Assembly: GCA_035937595.1 (NCBI GenBank)
Contig: DASZHS010000005.1
Coordinates: 186,001 to 250,000 of the forward strand
Source of the DNA: Palsa-459 sp035937595
GTDB lineage: Bacteria > Actinomycetota > Acidimicrobiia > Acidimicrobiales > RAAP-2
Direction: 5' to 3'
Length of the DNA stretch: 64,000 nt
Each line of letters begins with the position of its first letter. Position 1 is the first letter of the stretch. Position numbers and translations under genes: made by a program. Below the pieces are notes generated by a model. It did not search any database, was not told the DNA's origin, and saw only the letters and a list, made by a program, of their open reading frames with translations. Of the stretch, positions 36,728-47,357 are shown one piece after another.

Positions 36728-37711
36728 TCAGTGCTGGGCGGCGGGGACCTCGGCGAGGAGGGAGGAGACGAGCGCTCCGAGGCCGGCGCGCAACCCTGGC
36801 TCGTGCACGCCGGCGAGCGCGTCGTGGGCGAGCTCGGCCCACCGCTCGCCCTCGCGGAGGGCGAGCACGACGCCGTTCGTCGAGGTGACGAGCGCCCGGG
36901 CCTTCTCGCGCTCGGGCTCCTCGAGCGGCTTGCCCAGCAGCCCGCGCAGCTCGTCGCCCGCCGAGGCGTCCTCCAAGGCGACCAGGACGGGCAGCGTGTA
37001 GATCCCCTCGCTGAGGTCCTGGCCGGTGGGTTTTCCGAGCTGACCGTCGACGGCGACGAGGTCGAGCAGGTCGTCGCGGATCTGGAACACCATGCCGAAC
37101 GCGTGGCCGAAGTGGCCGAGCGCGTCGACCTCCGCCGGCGTGCGTCCCGCGGTGATCGCGCCGACACGGCACGACGACGCCATCAGCGTGGCGGTCTTCC
37201 CGCCGATCGCCTCGACGTAGTCGTCGAAGGTCCGGGTCACGTCGAAGGCGGTGCGGACCTCGGAGACCTGGCCGCGTGTCAGCGACGCCAGCGTGCGCGC
37301 GAGCAGGGCGGCGACGTTCGTGCCGAGGTCCGCGGCGATCGCGGCGGAGCGCGCCATGAGGTAGTCACCGGCGACGATCGCGACGACGTTGCCGAACCGC
37401 GCGTTGACCGAGTCGACGTTGCGCCGGATCTCCGCCTCGTCCATCACGTCGTCGTGGTAGAGCGACGCGAGGTGCATGAGCTCGAGCGCGATGGCACCGA
37501 GCAGGTCGTCCTGTGACGCTTCGCACACGCCGCCGGTGGCCGACGCGATGGCGAGCAACGGGCGCAATCGCTTGCCGCCAGCCCGGATGAGGTGTGTCGT
37601 GACCTGGTCGAGATAGCTGTCGCCGATGACCACCGACTCGGCCAGCAGCGGCTCGAATCGAGCGAGATCCTCACCCACCGTCGGCAGCCCGAGCGTGACC
37701 AGGGGATTCAC
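36728..37711 (-). CDS. Trans-polyprenyl diphosphate synthase
   Basis: A 327-residue all-helical prenyltransferase that extends allylic diphosphates with isopentenyl diphosphate. The first aspartate-rich motif is YHDDVMDEA and the second QIRDDLLDLV, and GGKRLRPLL precedes them. Small residues before the first motif (LELMHLASL) suggest a long chain product such as a menaquinone side chain, which is inference. GTG was chosen because TAGGGT lies 7 bases upstream; the longer frame is Arg-rich. It is divergent from clpC. Confidence 0.9.
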   Translation of the reverse strand: MNPLVTLGLPTVGEDLARFEPLLAESVVIGDSYLDQVTTHLIRAGGKRLRPLLAIASATGGVCEASQDDLLGAIALELMHLASLYHDDVMDEAEIRRNVDSVNARFGNVVAIVAGDYLMARSAAIAADLGTNVAALLARTLASLTRGQVSEVRTAFDVTRTFDDYVEAIGGKTATLMASSCRVGAITAGRTPAEVDALGHFGHAFGMVFQIRDDLLDLVAVDGQLGKPTGQDLSEGIYTLPVLVALEDASAGDELRGLLGKPLEEPEREKARALVTSTNGVVLALREGERWAELAHDALAGVHEPGLRAGLGALVSSLLAEVPAAQH

Positions 37712-37718
37712 GATGACA

Positions 37719-37724
37719 ACCCTA
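37719..37724 (-). promoter_or_regulatory. -10 element of a leaderless transcript (TAGGGT)
   Basis: TAGGGT on the minus strand ends 7 bases before the GTG of the polyprenyl synthase gene. Confidence 0.55.
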
Positions 37725-37784
37725 CGTGGGGCGCGCGAGAGCGGCCCAGCCCGAATGCGACGTCGGATTCGTGGACCGCACCGA

Positions 37785-37790
37785 TACACT
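37785..37790 (+). promoter_or_regulatory. -10 element (TACACT) for clpC
   Basis: TACACT lies 31 bases before the TTG start of clpC, giving a leader of about 25 bases with a ribosome binding site. No firm -35 box or CtsR-type operator was seen. Confidence 0.4.
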
Positions 37791-37821
37791 CGATGCACGG
37801 TCCAGTGACGGGAGGCGTTCG

Positions 37822-40317
<2,496 letters not shown>

Positions 40318-40341
40318 CCCTGGCGGTCGCCCCACGCTGAC

Positions 40342-40358
40342 GCGCGGCGGCGCCGCGC
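40342..40358. terminator. Possible terminator hairpin after clpC
   Basis: A perfect 7-bp GC-only stem (GCGCGGC/GCCGCGC) with a 3-base loop lies 25 bases after the clpC stop. It has no T-run, so support is only structural. Confidence 0.3.
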
Positions 40359-40372
40359 CCGAGGAGCCGGCC

Positions 40373-41102
40373 GTGCAGATCGATCCGATCGCGGACCCCA
40401 CCTGGCGCGCGCGCGACGCGCGCTCGGCGATCGGCCACGCTGCCCTCGTCGTGTTCGACTGCGACGGCGTCCTCGTCGACAGCGAGCGCCTCGCGATCCG
40501 CGTCGAGGCCGAGGTGCTGGGCGAGCTCGGCTGGGCGCTGAGCGAGGCCGAGGTGACGGCACGCTTCGTCGGTCGCTCCGCCGCCTACATGCAGGCCGAG
40601 GTCGAGCGCCAACTCGGACGCGAGATCGACTGGGAGGAGACCTTCGGACGGCGGCACCGCGAGGCGTTCGATGCCGAGCTCGTGGCCATCGACGGCGTGG
40701 GCGCCGTGCTCGACGCGCTCCTCCGTCGCGCCACCCCCATCTGCGTCGCGTCCTCGAGCACGCACGGCTCGATCGAGTACAAGCTGCGCCGGACCGGGCT
40801 CTGGGACGTCTTCGCGGGCCGGGTCTTCAGCGTGGAGGACGTGGCGCACGCCAAGCCGGCGCCGGACGTCTTCCAGCACGCGGCGCGGGCGATGGGCGTC
40901 GCGCCCGCCGACTGCGCCGTCGTCGAGGACAGCCGCTCGGGCGTTGAGGCGGTGGCTCGCGGCCGGCATGGCGGTCTACGGGTTCGCGGGCGGGGTCACG
41001 AGCGCCGACGTCCTCGCGCTCCCGGGCGTCGTGCTGTTCGACGACATGGCGACGCTCCTCGCGATCCTCGACGACGACACCACCGGCGTGACGGGAGCGT
41101 GA
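40373..41102 (+). pseudogene. HAD-superfamily phosphatase, frameshifted
   Basis: The first part encodes a HAD phosphatase/phosphomutase: motif I VVFDCDGVLVDSE, motif II VASSSTHGS, the catalytic lysine in AHAKPAPDVF and motif IV VVEDSRSGVEA. Right after this, near base 40952, the frame is lost. The expected continuation LAAGMAVYGFAGG is encoded in another frame that runs to the TGA at the end given here. One extra base around 40951-40955 explains the shift. Unrepaired, translation continues in an Arg-rich frame for a further 119 bases beyond the true end. Either a recent mutation or a sequencing error. The intact protein would be about 240 residues, of the beta-phosphoglucomutase-like subgroup. 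Confidence 0.75.
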
Positions 41103-41223
41103 CGCGCGGCCCGAGCCCTCGGGCGATCGGCGCCGCCCTTGGCACCGGCGTCACCAACGGGTACCGTCAGCCCCCGACGAGCGGCGCGGACCGCGCGGTG
41201 CGCACGGCGAGAACGAGGTGACC

Positions 41224-42678
41224 ATGCGAGGACGGCTCCGAGCGTCTTGGCCGGCGCGAGCGACGGCGCCCGGTCACCCACGCCGGTACCGTGCCGCGGC
41301 GCTCGCGCTGGCGGGTCTCTGCGTGGCCCTCGTGGGGGGCGCGGCCACCCCGGCCCTCGCGGGCGGCGGCACCGTCGGCGACCCGCAGCCCGAGCTCGCG
41401 CAGTTCCGCGTGGGCTCGACGGGCGGGAACGGCACTGGCGCCGTGCTGCCGAACGGCAACCTCGTGCTCGCGACGCCCTCCAAGTCCGGGACGACGATCG
41501 CCGTCTGCGTGCTGCACCCCGGCGGGCGGTCCTGCGCGTCCACCGCGACCCTGAGCGCGAACAAGGCGGGCGGCCAGGACACCTTCTACGGCACCGTCGA
41601 GGTCATCGCGTCCGGCGGATCTGACGTGGAGGTCGTGGCCCTCGACTGCTGCAACATCGGCCCGGACGGCGCGGTCATCTTCGACAGCACCGACGGCGGC
41701 CTGACGTTCACCGGGCTCAAGAAGGCGGGCACCATCGCGAGCATCGGGGCGGCCACGTACGCGGGCGGGAGCATCGTCGTCGGCTCCTTCTCCCAGGGCG
41801 GCCTCCAGGTCCAGGCGCTCGCGCCGGACCCCTCGACGCCCCAGATGAGCTTCGCCGTGCCGATCCCGGGCACCGACGGCGACACCTCGCTCACCACGTA
41901 CCACGGCGGCGTGCTCGTGGCCTCCGACAACCTGAAGAACACCTACGTCGAGTACGCCACGGCCGGGAGCGGCCTCAACACCTCGGGGTCCTACGTGCGC
42001 GTCGGGACGTTCGGCAACGAGCTCGTGACGGCCGTCTCGGGCAGCGCGCTGCTGACGGACCCCGGCGGCTCGCTGACGGGCGGCGAGCGGCTTCGCTTCT
42101 TCAACGGCACCTCGTTCGGTCCGCCGCACAAGGTCCCCGACGCGAAGCTCGGCGACGACGGCTACTTCGCGCTGCAGCAGGTCGGCGCCACGGTCCACGT
42201 CTTCTTCCTCGGTCGGCGCAACGGCTACGACGTCTTCGAAGAGACGACGACCGACGGCGTGCACTGGTCGGCGCTGCACCAGTTCGGCGCGGCCATCGGC
42301 TCGTCCTCGCTCGTGCCGGTCCTCGGGCCGACCGGGGCGGGCGTCCTCTACGCGACCGCCGGGTTCCCGCTCCTCGCCCAGCCGATCCTGAACGTCCAGG
42401 GCGTCCACGTCGCCCTTGCGGCCACCCGGGTGAAGGTCGGGCACGCGACGGTGCTCCGCGGGACCGCGTCCCCGCACCTCGTGAGCCAGGGGGTCACCCT
42501 CGAGCAGCTGCACGGCGGCCGGTGGTACGGGGTGCGGTCCACCAAGGAGCACGCGAACGGGACGTTCACCTTCGGCGTCGCCGGCGCGACGGCGACCTAC
42601 CGCGCCGTCGTCAACGAGCGGCCGGGCTACTTCCAGTTCGGCTACTCGAACGCCGCGACCCTGACCGCGCTGCCCTAG
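41224..42678 (+). CDS. Exported protein of unknown function with BNR/Asp-box-like repeats
   Basis: A 484-residue protein with an Arg-rich N terminus and a hydrophobic signal core (residues about 22-45, cleavage near ALAGG). Residues about 50-390 resemble a beta-propeller. At least two Asp-box-like turns can be seen (FDSTDGGLTFTG and TTTDGVHWSAL), as in sialidases and photosynthesis-assembly proteins. The last 90 residues look like an Ig-like or fibronectin-like beta domain. No sialidase catalytic residues could be placed. ATG was chosen because GAACGAGG lies just upstream; a GTG two codons earlier is possible. The protein should be secreted or cell-wall associated. Confidence 0.65.
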   Translation: MRGRLRASWPARATAPGHPRRYRAAALALAGLCVALVGGAATPALAGGGTVGDPQPELAQFRVGSTGGNGTGAVLPNGNLVLATPSKSGTTIAVCVLHPGGRSCASTATLSANKAGGQDTFYGTVEVIASGGSDVEVVALDCCNIGPDGAVIFDSTDGGLTFTGLKKAGTIASIGAATYAGGSIVVGSFSQGGLQVQALAPDPSTPQMSFAVPIPGTDGDTSLTTYHGGVLVASDNLKNTYVEYATAGSGLNTSGSYVRVGTFGNELVTAVSGSALLTDPGGSLTGGERLRFFNGTSFGPPHKVPDAKLGDDGYFALQQVGATVHVFFLGRRNGYDVFEETTTDGVHWSALHQFGAAIGSSSLVPVLGPTGAGVLYATAGFPLLAQPILNVQGVHVALAATRVKVGHATVLRGTASPHLVSQGVTLEQLHGGRWYGVRSTKEHANGTFTFGVAGATATYRAVVNERPGYFQFGYSNAATLTALP

Positions 42679-42720
42679 CCGCGCGGCCAGGGGCCTTTGG
42701 GGTGCCGCACGGCGCCTCGG

Positions 42721-42726
42721 TACGCT
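42721..42726 (+). promoter_or_regulatory. -10 element of a leaderless transcript (TACGCT)
   Basis: TACGCT ends 6 bases before the ATG of the VOC protein gene. Confidence 0.55.
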
Positions 42727-42732
42727 CTCGGG

Positions 42733-43110
42733 ATGGACCACGTCGTGCACTTTGAGATCCACGCCGACGACCCCGCCCGCGCGATCGCCTTCTACACGGC
42801 GCTGTTCGGCTGGACCGTCACGCAGATGGGGAGCGAGGCGTACTGGCTCGTGACGGCCGCCGGCGAGGGGGAGCCCGGGATCAACGGGGCGATCCTCCCT
42901 CGGCGCGGGCCGCGGCCCGCACCCGACGCGCCGATCAACGGCATGGTGAACACCGCCCAGGTCGCCGACGTCGACGCGTCGCTGCGCCGAGCGTGCGACC
43001 TCGGCGCGGACGTCGCGCTCGAGCGGATGGAGATCCCGAACGTGGGCGCGGTGGCGTACGTCCACGACACCGAGGGCAACGTCCTCGGGCTCTTCCAGCC
43101 GGCCGGCTGA
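42733..43110 (+). CDS. VOC-superfamily protein (glyoxalase-like)
   Basis: A 125-residue protein of the type DHVVHFEIHADDPARAIAFY, ending in VAYVHDTEGNVLGLFQP, the two VOC modules. The start is the ATG that gives the conserved N terminus and stands 6 bases after TACGCT; an earlier in-frame ATG would include the promoter-like hexamer. Similar proteins are annotated as bleomycin-resistance or glyoxalase family, but substrate cannot be told. It lies alone between an exported protein gene and carD. Confidence 0.78.
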   Translation: MDHVVHFEIHADDPARAIAFYTALFGWTVTQMGSEAYWLVTAAGEGEPGINGAILPRRGPRPAPDAPINGMVNTAQVADVDASLRRACDLGADVALERMEIPNVGAVAYVHDTEGNVLGLFQPAG

Positions 43111-43179
43111 GTCGCGAGCCGCGATTGGGCGCTCGGCACGCGCTCGGCCAGCACCTGCCTGAAGTTGCTGGGAAACCGG

Positions 43180-43185
43180 TACAAT
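43180..43185 (+). promoter_or_regulatory. -10 element (TACAAT) for carD
   Basis: TACAAT is the closest match to the TATAAT consensus in the window and lies about 63 bases before the carD ATG. No -35 box at 16-18 bases was convincing. The strength suits an abundant transcription factor. Confidence 0.5.
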
Positions 43186-43248
43186 GGTGGGTCCTCCGAA
43201 GCGCCACCGGAGCCCTTCGCGTCCCGTCCCAGGAAGGCACCCGCCGCA

Positions 43249-43734
43249 ATGACCCGTAAGTTCAAGAAGGGCGACAAGGTCGTCTACCCCCACCACGGGG
43301 CGTGCATCGTCGAGAAGGTCGAGAAGCGAGAGGCCTTCGGCAAGAAGCAGGACTACCTCAAGCTCCGCGTCGCCTACTCGGACCTCGTGCTCATGGTCCC
43401 CATCGACAACACCGACGTGGTGGGGCTCCGCGACGTGATCAACGACGAGGAGGTGGAGGAGGTCTTCGCCGTGCTCCGCAAGAAGGAGGCGCGGATGCCG
43501 ACCAACTGGTCGCGCCGGTTCAAGAACCACTCCGAGAAGCTCCGCAGCGGCGACATCTACCAGGTCGCCGAGGTGGTCCGGAACCTCTCGATCCGCGACA
43601 AGGACAAGGGCCTGTCGGCGGGCGAGAAGCGGATGCTCACCCGGGCGCGCCAGATCCTCGTGTCCGAGCTCACCTTCGCGCTCAACGTCGACGAGCCGAC
43701 CGCCGAGGAGCGGCTCGCCTCGGTCCTGCCCTAG
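43249..43734 (+). CDS. carD: CarD family transcription regulator
   Basis: A 161-residue RNA polymerase-binding protein that stabilises open complexes, especially at rRNA promoters. The N-terminal Tudor-like RNAP-interacting domain starts with FKKGDKVVYPHHGACIVEKV, and the C-terminal helical DNA-binding part includes NWSRRFKNHSEKLRSGDIYQ with the conserved tryptophan and basic residues. An upstream TACAAT hexamer and a leader of about 55 bases with an AGGAAGG site precede the ATG. Two bases separate it from ispD, the same order as in mycobacteria. Confidence 0.96.
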   Translation: MTRKFKKGDKVVYPHHGACIVEKVEKREAFGKKQDYLKLRVAYSDLVLMVPIDNTDVVGLRDVINDEEVEEVFAVLRKKEARMPTNWSRRFKNHSEKLRSGDIYQVAEVVRNLSIRDKDKGLSAGEKRMLTRARQILVSELTFALNVDEPTAEERLASVLP

Positions 43735-43736
43735 CC

Positions 43737-44381
43737 GTGCGGGTCGCCGCGATCGTCGTCGCGGCGGGCTCCGGGGAGCGCTTCGGCGACCGCAAGCAGT
43801 TCTGCGACCTCGCGGGCCAGACCGCGGCCGCCCGCGCGGTCGCGGCGTCGAGGACCGTCGCGGACCAGGTGGTGCTCGTGGCGCCGGCCGACGCGCTCGC
43901 CGAGCGCCACGGCGCGGACCTCGTGGTCGCCGGCGGCCCCACGCGCTCGGCGTCGGTGCGCGCGGGGCTGGCCGCGATCGACCCGGCCGCGGTGGTGGTC
44001 GTCGTCCACGACGCCGCGCGCCCGCTGGCGTCGCCCGCGCTCTTCAAGGCCGTGCTCGACGCGCTCGCCGCGGCACCCGACGTCGCGGGCGCGATCCCGG
44101 GCCTCCCGGTCACCGACACGCTGAAGCAGCTCGCCCCGGGTCCCGGGCGCGTCGTCGCCGCGACGCTCGACCGCGCCTCGGTGGTCGCGGTCCAGACGCC
44201 ACAGGCGTTCGTCGCCGAGGTGCTGCGACGCGCCCACGCACCGGGCGCCGACGCGACCGACGACGCCGGGCTCGTCGAGGCGATCGGTGGCAGGGTGGTC
44301 GTCGTGGACGGCGAGGCCAGGAACCGCAAGGTCACGACCCGCGACGACCTCGACGCGCTCGCCGCCGAGCTCACGCGGTGA
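43737..44381 (+). CDS. ispD: 2-C-methyl-D-erythritol 4-phosphate cytidylyltransferase
   Basis: A 214-residue enzyme of the MEP isoprenoid pathway that links MEP to CMP. The CTP-binding loop is IVVAAGSGERFGDRKQF, with the conserved lysine; VVVVHDAARPLASP and VQTPQAFVAEVLRRA follow. GTG is set by the MRVAAIVVAAG start two bases after the carD stop. Its stop overlaps ispF by 4 bases, so both act in sequence (IspE is encoded elsewhere). Confidence 0.95.
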   Translation: MRVAAIVVAAGSGERFGDRKQFCDLAGQTAAARAVAASRTVADQVVLVAPADALAERHGADLVVAGGPTRSASVRAGLAAIDPAAVVVVVHDAARPLASPALFKAVLDALAAAPDVAGAIPGLPVTDTLKQLAPGPGRVVAATLDRASVVAVQTPQAFVAEVLRRAHAPGADATDDAGLVEAIGGRVVVVDGEARNRKVTTRDDLDALAAELTR

Positions 44382-44860
44382 TCCGCGTCGGCCAGGGCAC
44401 CGACGCGCACCGGTTCAGCGACGACGTGTCGCGACCCCTCGTCCTCTGCGGGGTCGCGGTGCCGGGCAGCCCGGGCCTCGCGGGCCACTCCGACGCCGAC
44501 GTGGCCACCCACGCCCTGTGCGACGCGATCCTCGGGGCCGCCGGGCTCGGCGACCTCGGGCGGCACTTCCCCGACACGGACCCGGCCTACGAGGGGGCGT
44601 CGTCGTTGTCCCTGCTCGCCAGGTGCTGTGCGATGGCCCGGGCGGCGGGGCTCACCGTGGGCAACGCCGACGTGACGGTGCTCGCCGCCGCCCCGCGGCT
44701 CGCCCCGCTGCTCGAGGCCATGGCGGCCACCCTCGCCGGGGTGGTCGCCGCCCCGGTCTCGGTCAAGGCCACGACGACCGACGGGCTCGGCGCCGTCGGG
44801 CGGGGCGAGGGGATCGCGGCGTCGGCCGTCGTGCTCCTCGTCGACGCGAGCGCGCCGTGA
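44378..44860 (+). CDS. ispF: 2-C-methyl-D-erythritol 2,4-cyclodiphosphate synthase
   Basis: A 160-residue trimeric enzyme that cyclises CDP-ME 2-phosphate. Metal ligands are in GQGTDAHRF (Asp, His) and AGHSDADVATHALCDAI (His). The TTTDGLGAVGRGEGIAA block near the C terminus is the family signature (usually TTxExLGFxGRxEGI), with Asp in place of Glu. GTG overlaps ispD and its TGA overlaps the rRNA methyltransferase GTG. Length is normal. Confidence 0.95.
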   Translation: MIRVGQGTDAHRFSDDVSRPLVLCGVAVPGSPGLAGHSDADVATHALCDAILGAAGLGDLGRHFPDTDPAYEGASSLSLLARCCAMARAAGLTVGNADVTVLAAAPRLAPLLEAMAATLAGVVAAPVSVKATTTDGLGAVGRGEGIAASAVVLLVDASAP

Positions 44861-45681
44861 GCCGCGCACCGGGCCGTCCGCCCCGCCCGCGCACGACCGA
44901 GCGGCGCCCGGCCGCGCGCCGCGGCGGCGAGCTGGGCGGGGACCAGGTGGAGGGGCGCCGGGCGGTCCTCGAGCTCCTCGTCGCGGGCCGTCGCCGGACG
45001 CGCCGCGTCGTCGTGGCCGAGGCCCAGGAGTCGTCGGCCCAGCTCGACGCCATCGAGACCGCCGCGCGCGACCGGCGCGTCCCCGTCGCGTTCGTCTCGA
45101 AGGCGCGCCTCGACCGCGAGGCGCGGACCGAGGGCCACCAGGGCGTCTACGCGCTCTGCGACCCGATCCGCCCGACGCCGCTCGACGAGCTCGCCGCGGC
45201 CGGCGGCACCCCGGCGTTCCTCGTCGTCTGCGACGGGCTCACGGACCCGCGGAACCTGGGCGCGCTCCTGCGCAGCGCCGAGTGCGCCGGGGTCACGGGA
45301 GTGGTCTTACCGTCGCACCGCTCAGTGCGGCTCACCCCGGCGGTCACCAAGACCGCCGCCGGCGCCGTCGAGCACCTCCGCTTCGCTGCGGTGCCCGGGG
45401 TGCCGACGGCGCTGCGTGACCTCGGGCGCCTCGGCGTCCTCACCGTCGGCCTCGCGGCCGAGGCCCGCCGCACCCTCTACGACCTGGACCTCGCCGACGT
45501 CGCCGTCGCGCTCGTCGTCGGCGGGGAGGAGCGGGGCCTCGGCCGCCTGGCCCGCGAGCGGTGCGCCGAGGTCGTCGCCATCCCCCAGGCCGGCGCGATC
45601 GCGTCCCTCAACGCGGCCGTCGCCGGGGCCGTGGCGTGCTTCGAGGTGGCGCGCCAGCGGCGCGCCACCCGCCGGCGCTGA
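44857..45681 (+). CDS. rlmB: SpoU-family 2'-O-ribose methyltransferase (probable 23S rRNA, RlmB-like)
   Basis: A 274-residue SPOUT-fold methyltransferase. A basic N-terminal stretch (about 25 residues) precedes the substrate-binding domain (VEGRRAVLELLVAG). The three SpoU motifs are DGLTDPRNLGALLRSAECAG, LVVGGEERGL and IPQAGAIASLNAAVAGAV, which form the knot and bind S-adenosylmethionine. In many actinobacteria cysS lies between ispF and this gene; here it directly overlaps ispF. Target base (G2251-like) is inferred. Confidence 0.87.
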   Translation: MSRAPGRPPRPRTTERRPAARRGGELGGDQVEGRRAVLELLVAGRRRTRRVVVAEAQESSAQLDAIETAARDRRVPVAFVSKARLDREARTEGHQGVYALCDPIRPTPLDELAAAGGTPAFLVVCDGLTDPRNLGALLRSAECAGVTGVVLPSHRSVRLTPAVTKTAAGAVEHLRFAAVPGVPTALRDLGRLGVLTVGLAAEARRTLYDLDLADVAVALVVGGEERGLGRLARERCAEVVAIPQAGAIASLNAAVAGAVACFEVARQRRATRRR

Positions 45682-45696
45682 GCCGACGCGCCGGGC

Positions 45697-45771
45697 CGTG
45701 GAGCCCAGGAGGGGGGTCGAACCCCTATCGCCCGCTTACAAGGCGGGTGCTCTGCCGTTGAGCTACCCGGG
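45697..45771 (-). tRNA. tRNA-Thr (anticodon UGU)
   Basis: Read on the minus strand: acceptor stem GCCCGGG/CCTGGGC (one G-T pair), D loop AACGGCAGA, anticodon loop CTTGTAA (anticodon TGT), T loop TTCGACC and an encoded CCA after discriminator T. Together with tRNA-Thr(CGU) at 14.6 kb it reads codons ACA/ACG. It lies convergent with the methyltransferase gene. Confidence 0.96.
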
Positions 45772-45932
45772 CGCGTCCCGCTCGTCGCCACCGGCGACCG
45801 CGTGCGGGGGGGCCGCCGGCGCTCGGCCCACGCACAACGATGCCAGATCCCGCGCGCCCGCAGCCGCGCGACGGGGCGTCCGGGCGGGGACGGCGCCGTC
45901 CCGAGAGACCGGTCGGCGGACGCTCCCCGACC

Positions 45933-45938
45933 TAGGCT
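45933..45938 (+). promoter_or_regulatory. -10 element of a leaderless transcript (TAGGCT)
   Basis: TAGGCT ends 7 bases before the ATG of the LytR_C gene. Confidence 0.55.
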
Positions 45939-45945
45939 CGCCGCA

Positions 45946-46455
45946 ATGTCCGACGACCTCGCCGAGGACGTTGCACCGAGGCGCTCGGCCGCGCAGGTCA
46001 ACGTCGTGCGTGCGGGCGTCGTCGTGGTCCTCTTCGTGGCCTCGCTGATCTGGCTCCTCGGCCCGGCGAGCAACGGCACGGCCGGCGCGCCGCCGTCCAC
46101 GACCCCGACCACGCACCCCCCGGCGCCGGTCGTCAAGTCCACGACGACCGTGCAGGTCGCGAACGGCACGGTCGCGCCGAACGCCGCGACGACCTTCTCG
46201 CACAATCTCGGGCTCCAGGGCTGGGACGTCCTCACCGCCGTCGACGTGACCCCGTCGCCGACGGCGTCGAGCCAGCTCCCCGTGACCTACGTCTACTTCC
46301 ACCCCATGCAGCAGGCGGCCGCCCAGCTGGTCGCGGCCGAGCTGGTCGTCCCGCCGGCGCACGTGCTCCTGCGGACCCAGGGGGTCCTCCACGCCGTCCC
46401 CGGCTCGGGCAAGACCGACGTCATCGTCATCCTGGGCACGGACCTCGCCCACTGA
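45946..46455 (+). CDS. Membrane-anchored LytR C-terminal-domain protein
   Basis: A 169-residue protein with a short cytoplasmic N terminus, one membrane helix (about 22-42), a Thr/Pro-rich linker and a C-terminal domain (VQVANGTVAPNAATTFSHNL ... TDVIVILGTDL) resembling the LytR_C/CpsA_C module. That module occurs in or beside LytR-CpsA-Psr cell-wall ligases; here it stands alone, without the catalytic domain. It likely acts outside the membrane in wall polymer attachment or binding. Six bases separate it from a convergent glycosyltransferase gene. Confidence 0.75.
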   Translation: MSDDLAEDVAPRRSAAQVNVVRAGVVVVLFVASLIWLLGPASNGTAGAPPSTTPTTHPPAPVVKSTTTVQVANGTVAPNAATTFSHNLGLQGWDVLTAVDVTPSPTASSQLPVTYVYFHPMQQAAAQLVAAELVVPPAHVLLRTQGVLHAVPGSGKTDVIVILGTDLAH

Positions 46456-46461
46456 GGCCGG

Positions 46462-47271
46462 TCAGGCGGTCAGCACGCCCGCCCGCTCGAGGGCCACGCG
46501 AAGCACGGCGCGCGACATCGCGCTCAGCTCGGCCAGCGGCCGGTTGCGGTGCGTGCGCCGCCCGAGGTCGACCTGGGCGATCGCGCCCGCCCCGCCCTTG
46601 TTGGCGACGTCGATGAGCAGCCCCAGCTCGGCGCCGTAGCCGGGCTCGATGCCGAGCGCGAGGACGGTGGCGCGGCGCACGGCGGTCTCGCCGGCGAGCG
46701 GCTGCAGCACGTCGGCGAGCTCGGGGAACAGGAGCGACAGGATCGGCCGCGCGGCGAGCTGGGTGACGCGGCCGCCGCCGGTGGGCTGGCCGTCGATCGG
46801 CCGCTCGTAGAAGGGCTTCACGAGCTCGACGGCGGGGTCCAAGAGGAGGGGGCCCACGAGCTGGGGGATCCAGGCCCCCTGGGTGTCGAGGACGTCGGCG
46901 TCCAAGAAGACGACGAGGTCACCAGTGGCGACCAGGGCACCCTCGGTCATCGCGCGCCCCTTGCCGACCGAGCGCGGCATCCGATGGACCCTCGCGCCGG
47001 CCCGCCGCGCCGCCCGGGCGGTCCCGTCGCGGGAGCCGTCGTCGACGACGACGAGCTCGTCGACGAGCCCCGAGCCCCGCTGCGGCAGGTGGGCGTCGCG
47101 CACGACGGCGACCACGCCGGCCACCGTCGCGACCTCGTCCTTGGCGGGGATGACGACGGTCACCCGCTGGGTTCCCTTGAGCGCCAGGGCGTCCTCGGTC
47201 GTGAAGGACCGCGCCGGCCACAGGCCGGCGCCGCTCACGGCCGTGGGCACGGAGGCGACGTCCACGGGCAT
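46462..47271 (-). CDS. gpgS: Family 81 glycosyltransferase, glucosyl-3-phosphoglycerate synthase-like
   Basis: A 269-residue GT-A fold enzyme. The nucleotide-sugar part has RVTVVIPAKDEVATV and ELVVVDDGSRDGT, the metal site is FLDADVLD, and LQPLAGETAVRR and HRNRPLAELSAMSRAVL match GpgS. GpgS makes glucosyl-3-phosphoglycerate from UDP-glucose and 3-phosphoglycerate, a precursor of glucosylglycerate and, in mycobacteria, of methylglucose lipopolysaccharide. The chain is shorter than the mycobacterial enzyme by roughly 50 residues. The ATG start gives about 35 residues before the first strand. A mannosyl variant cannot be excluded. Confidence 0.82.
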   Translation of the reverse strand: MPVDVASVPTAVSGAGLWPARSFTTEDALALKGTQRVTVVIPAKDEVATVAGVVAVVRDAHLPQRGSGLVDELVVVDDGSRDGTARAARRAGARVHRMPRSVGKGRAMTEGALVATGDLVVFLDADVLDTQGAWIPQLVGPLLLDPAVELVKPFYERPIDGQPTGGGRVTQLAARPILSLLFPELADVLQPLAGETAVRRATVLALGIEPGYGAELGLLIDVANKGGAGAIAQVDLGRRTHRNRPLAELSAMSRAVLRVALERAGVLTA

Positions 47272-47330
47272 GGTCTAGCGCCCGGGGGCGACCCTCCGCC
47301 CAGGGGACTGGCACTCCACCAACCTGTCTG

Positions 47331-47357
47331 CTAGCAGTCCCCTGACGAGACTGCTAA
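47331..47357 (+). promoter_or_regulatory. CIRCE-type HrcA operator upstream of groL
   Basis: The inverted repeat CTAGCAGTC - 9 bases - GACTGCTAA has the arm length and 9-base spacing of CIRCE (TTAGCACTC-N9-GAGTGCTAA). A compensating change (C/G swap) is present at the same position of both arms, so symmetry is kept. TAACCT overlaps its right end and can serve as the -10 box; a repressor bound here would block polymerase. HrcA would be encoded outside the window. Confidence 0.75.

Noticed and set aside
40671..41102. A separate 143-codon gene after the HAD gene
   Set aside because: Its N-terminal part is a frame shadow and only its C-terminal part continues the HAD protein, so a frameshift explains both.
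43164..43185. TTGCTG and TACAAT as a -35/-10 pair for carD
   Set aside because: The spacing is only 9 bases, so TTGCTG cannot be the -35 box; only the -10 element was kept.
41167..43530. A 787-codon minus-strand open frame across three plus-strand genes
   Set aside because: It spans gene boundaries and has no recognisable domain; the plus-strand genes have signal peptide, VOC and CarD features.
45697..45771. Plus-strand tRNA with loop TTACAAG
   Set aside because: The TGG start, T-loop consensus and acceptor pairing are correct only on the minus strand, giving tRNA-Thr(UGU).
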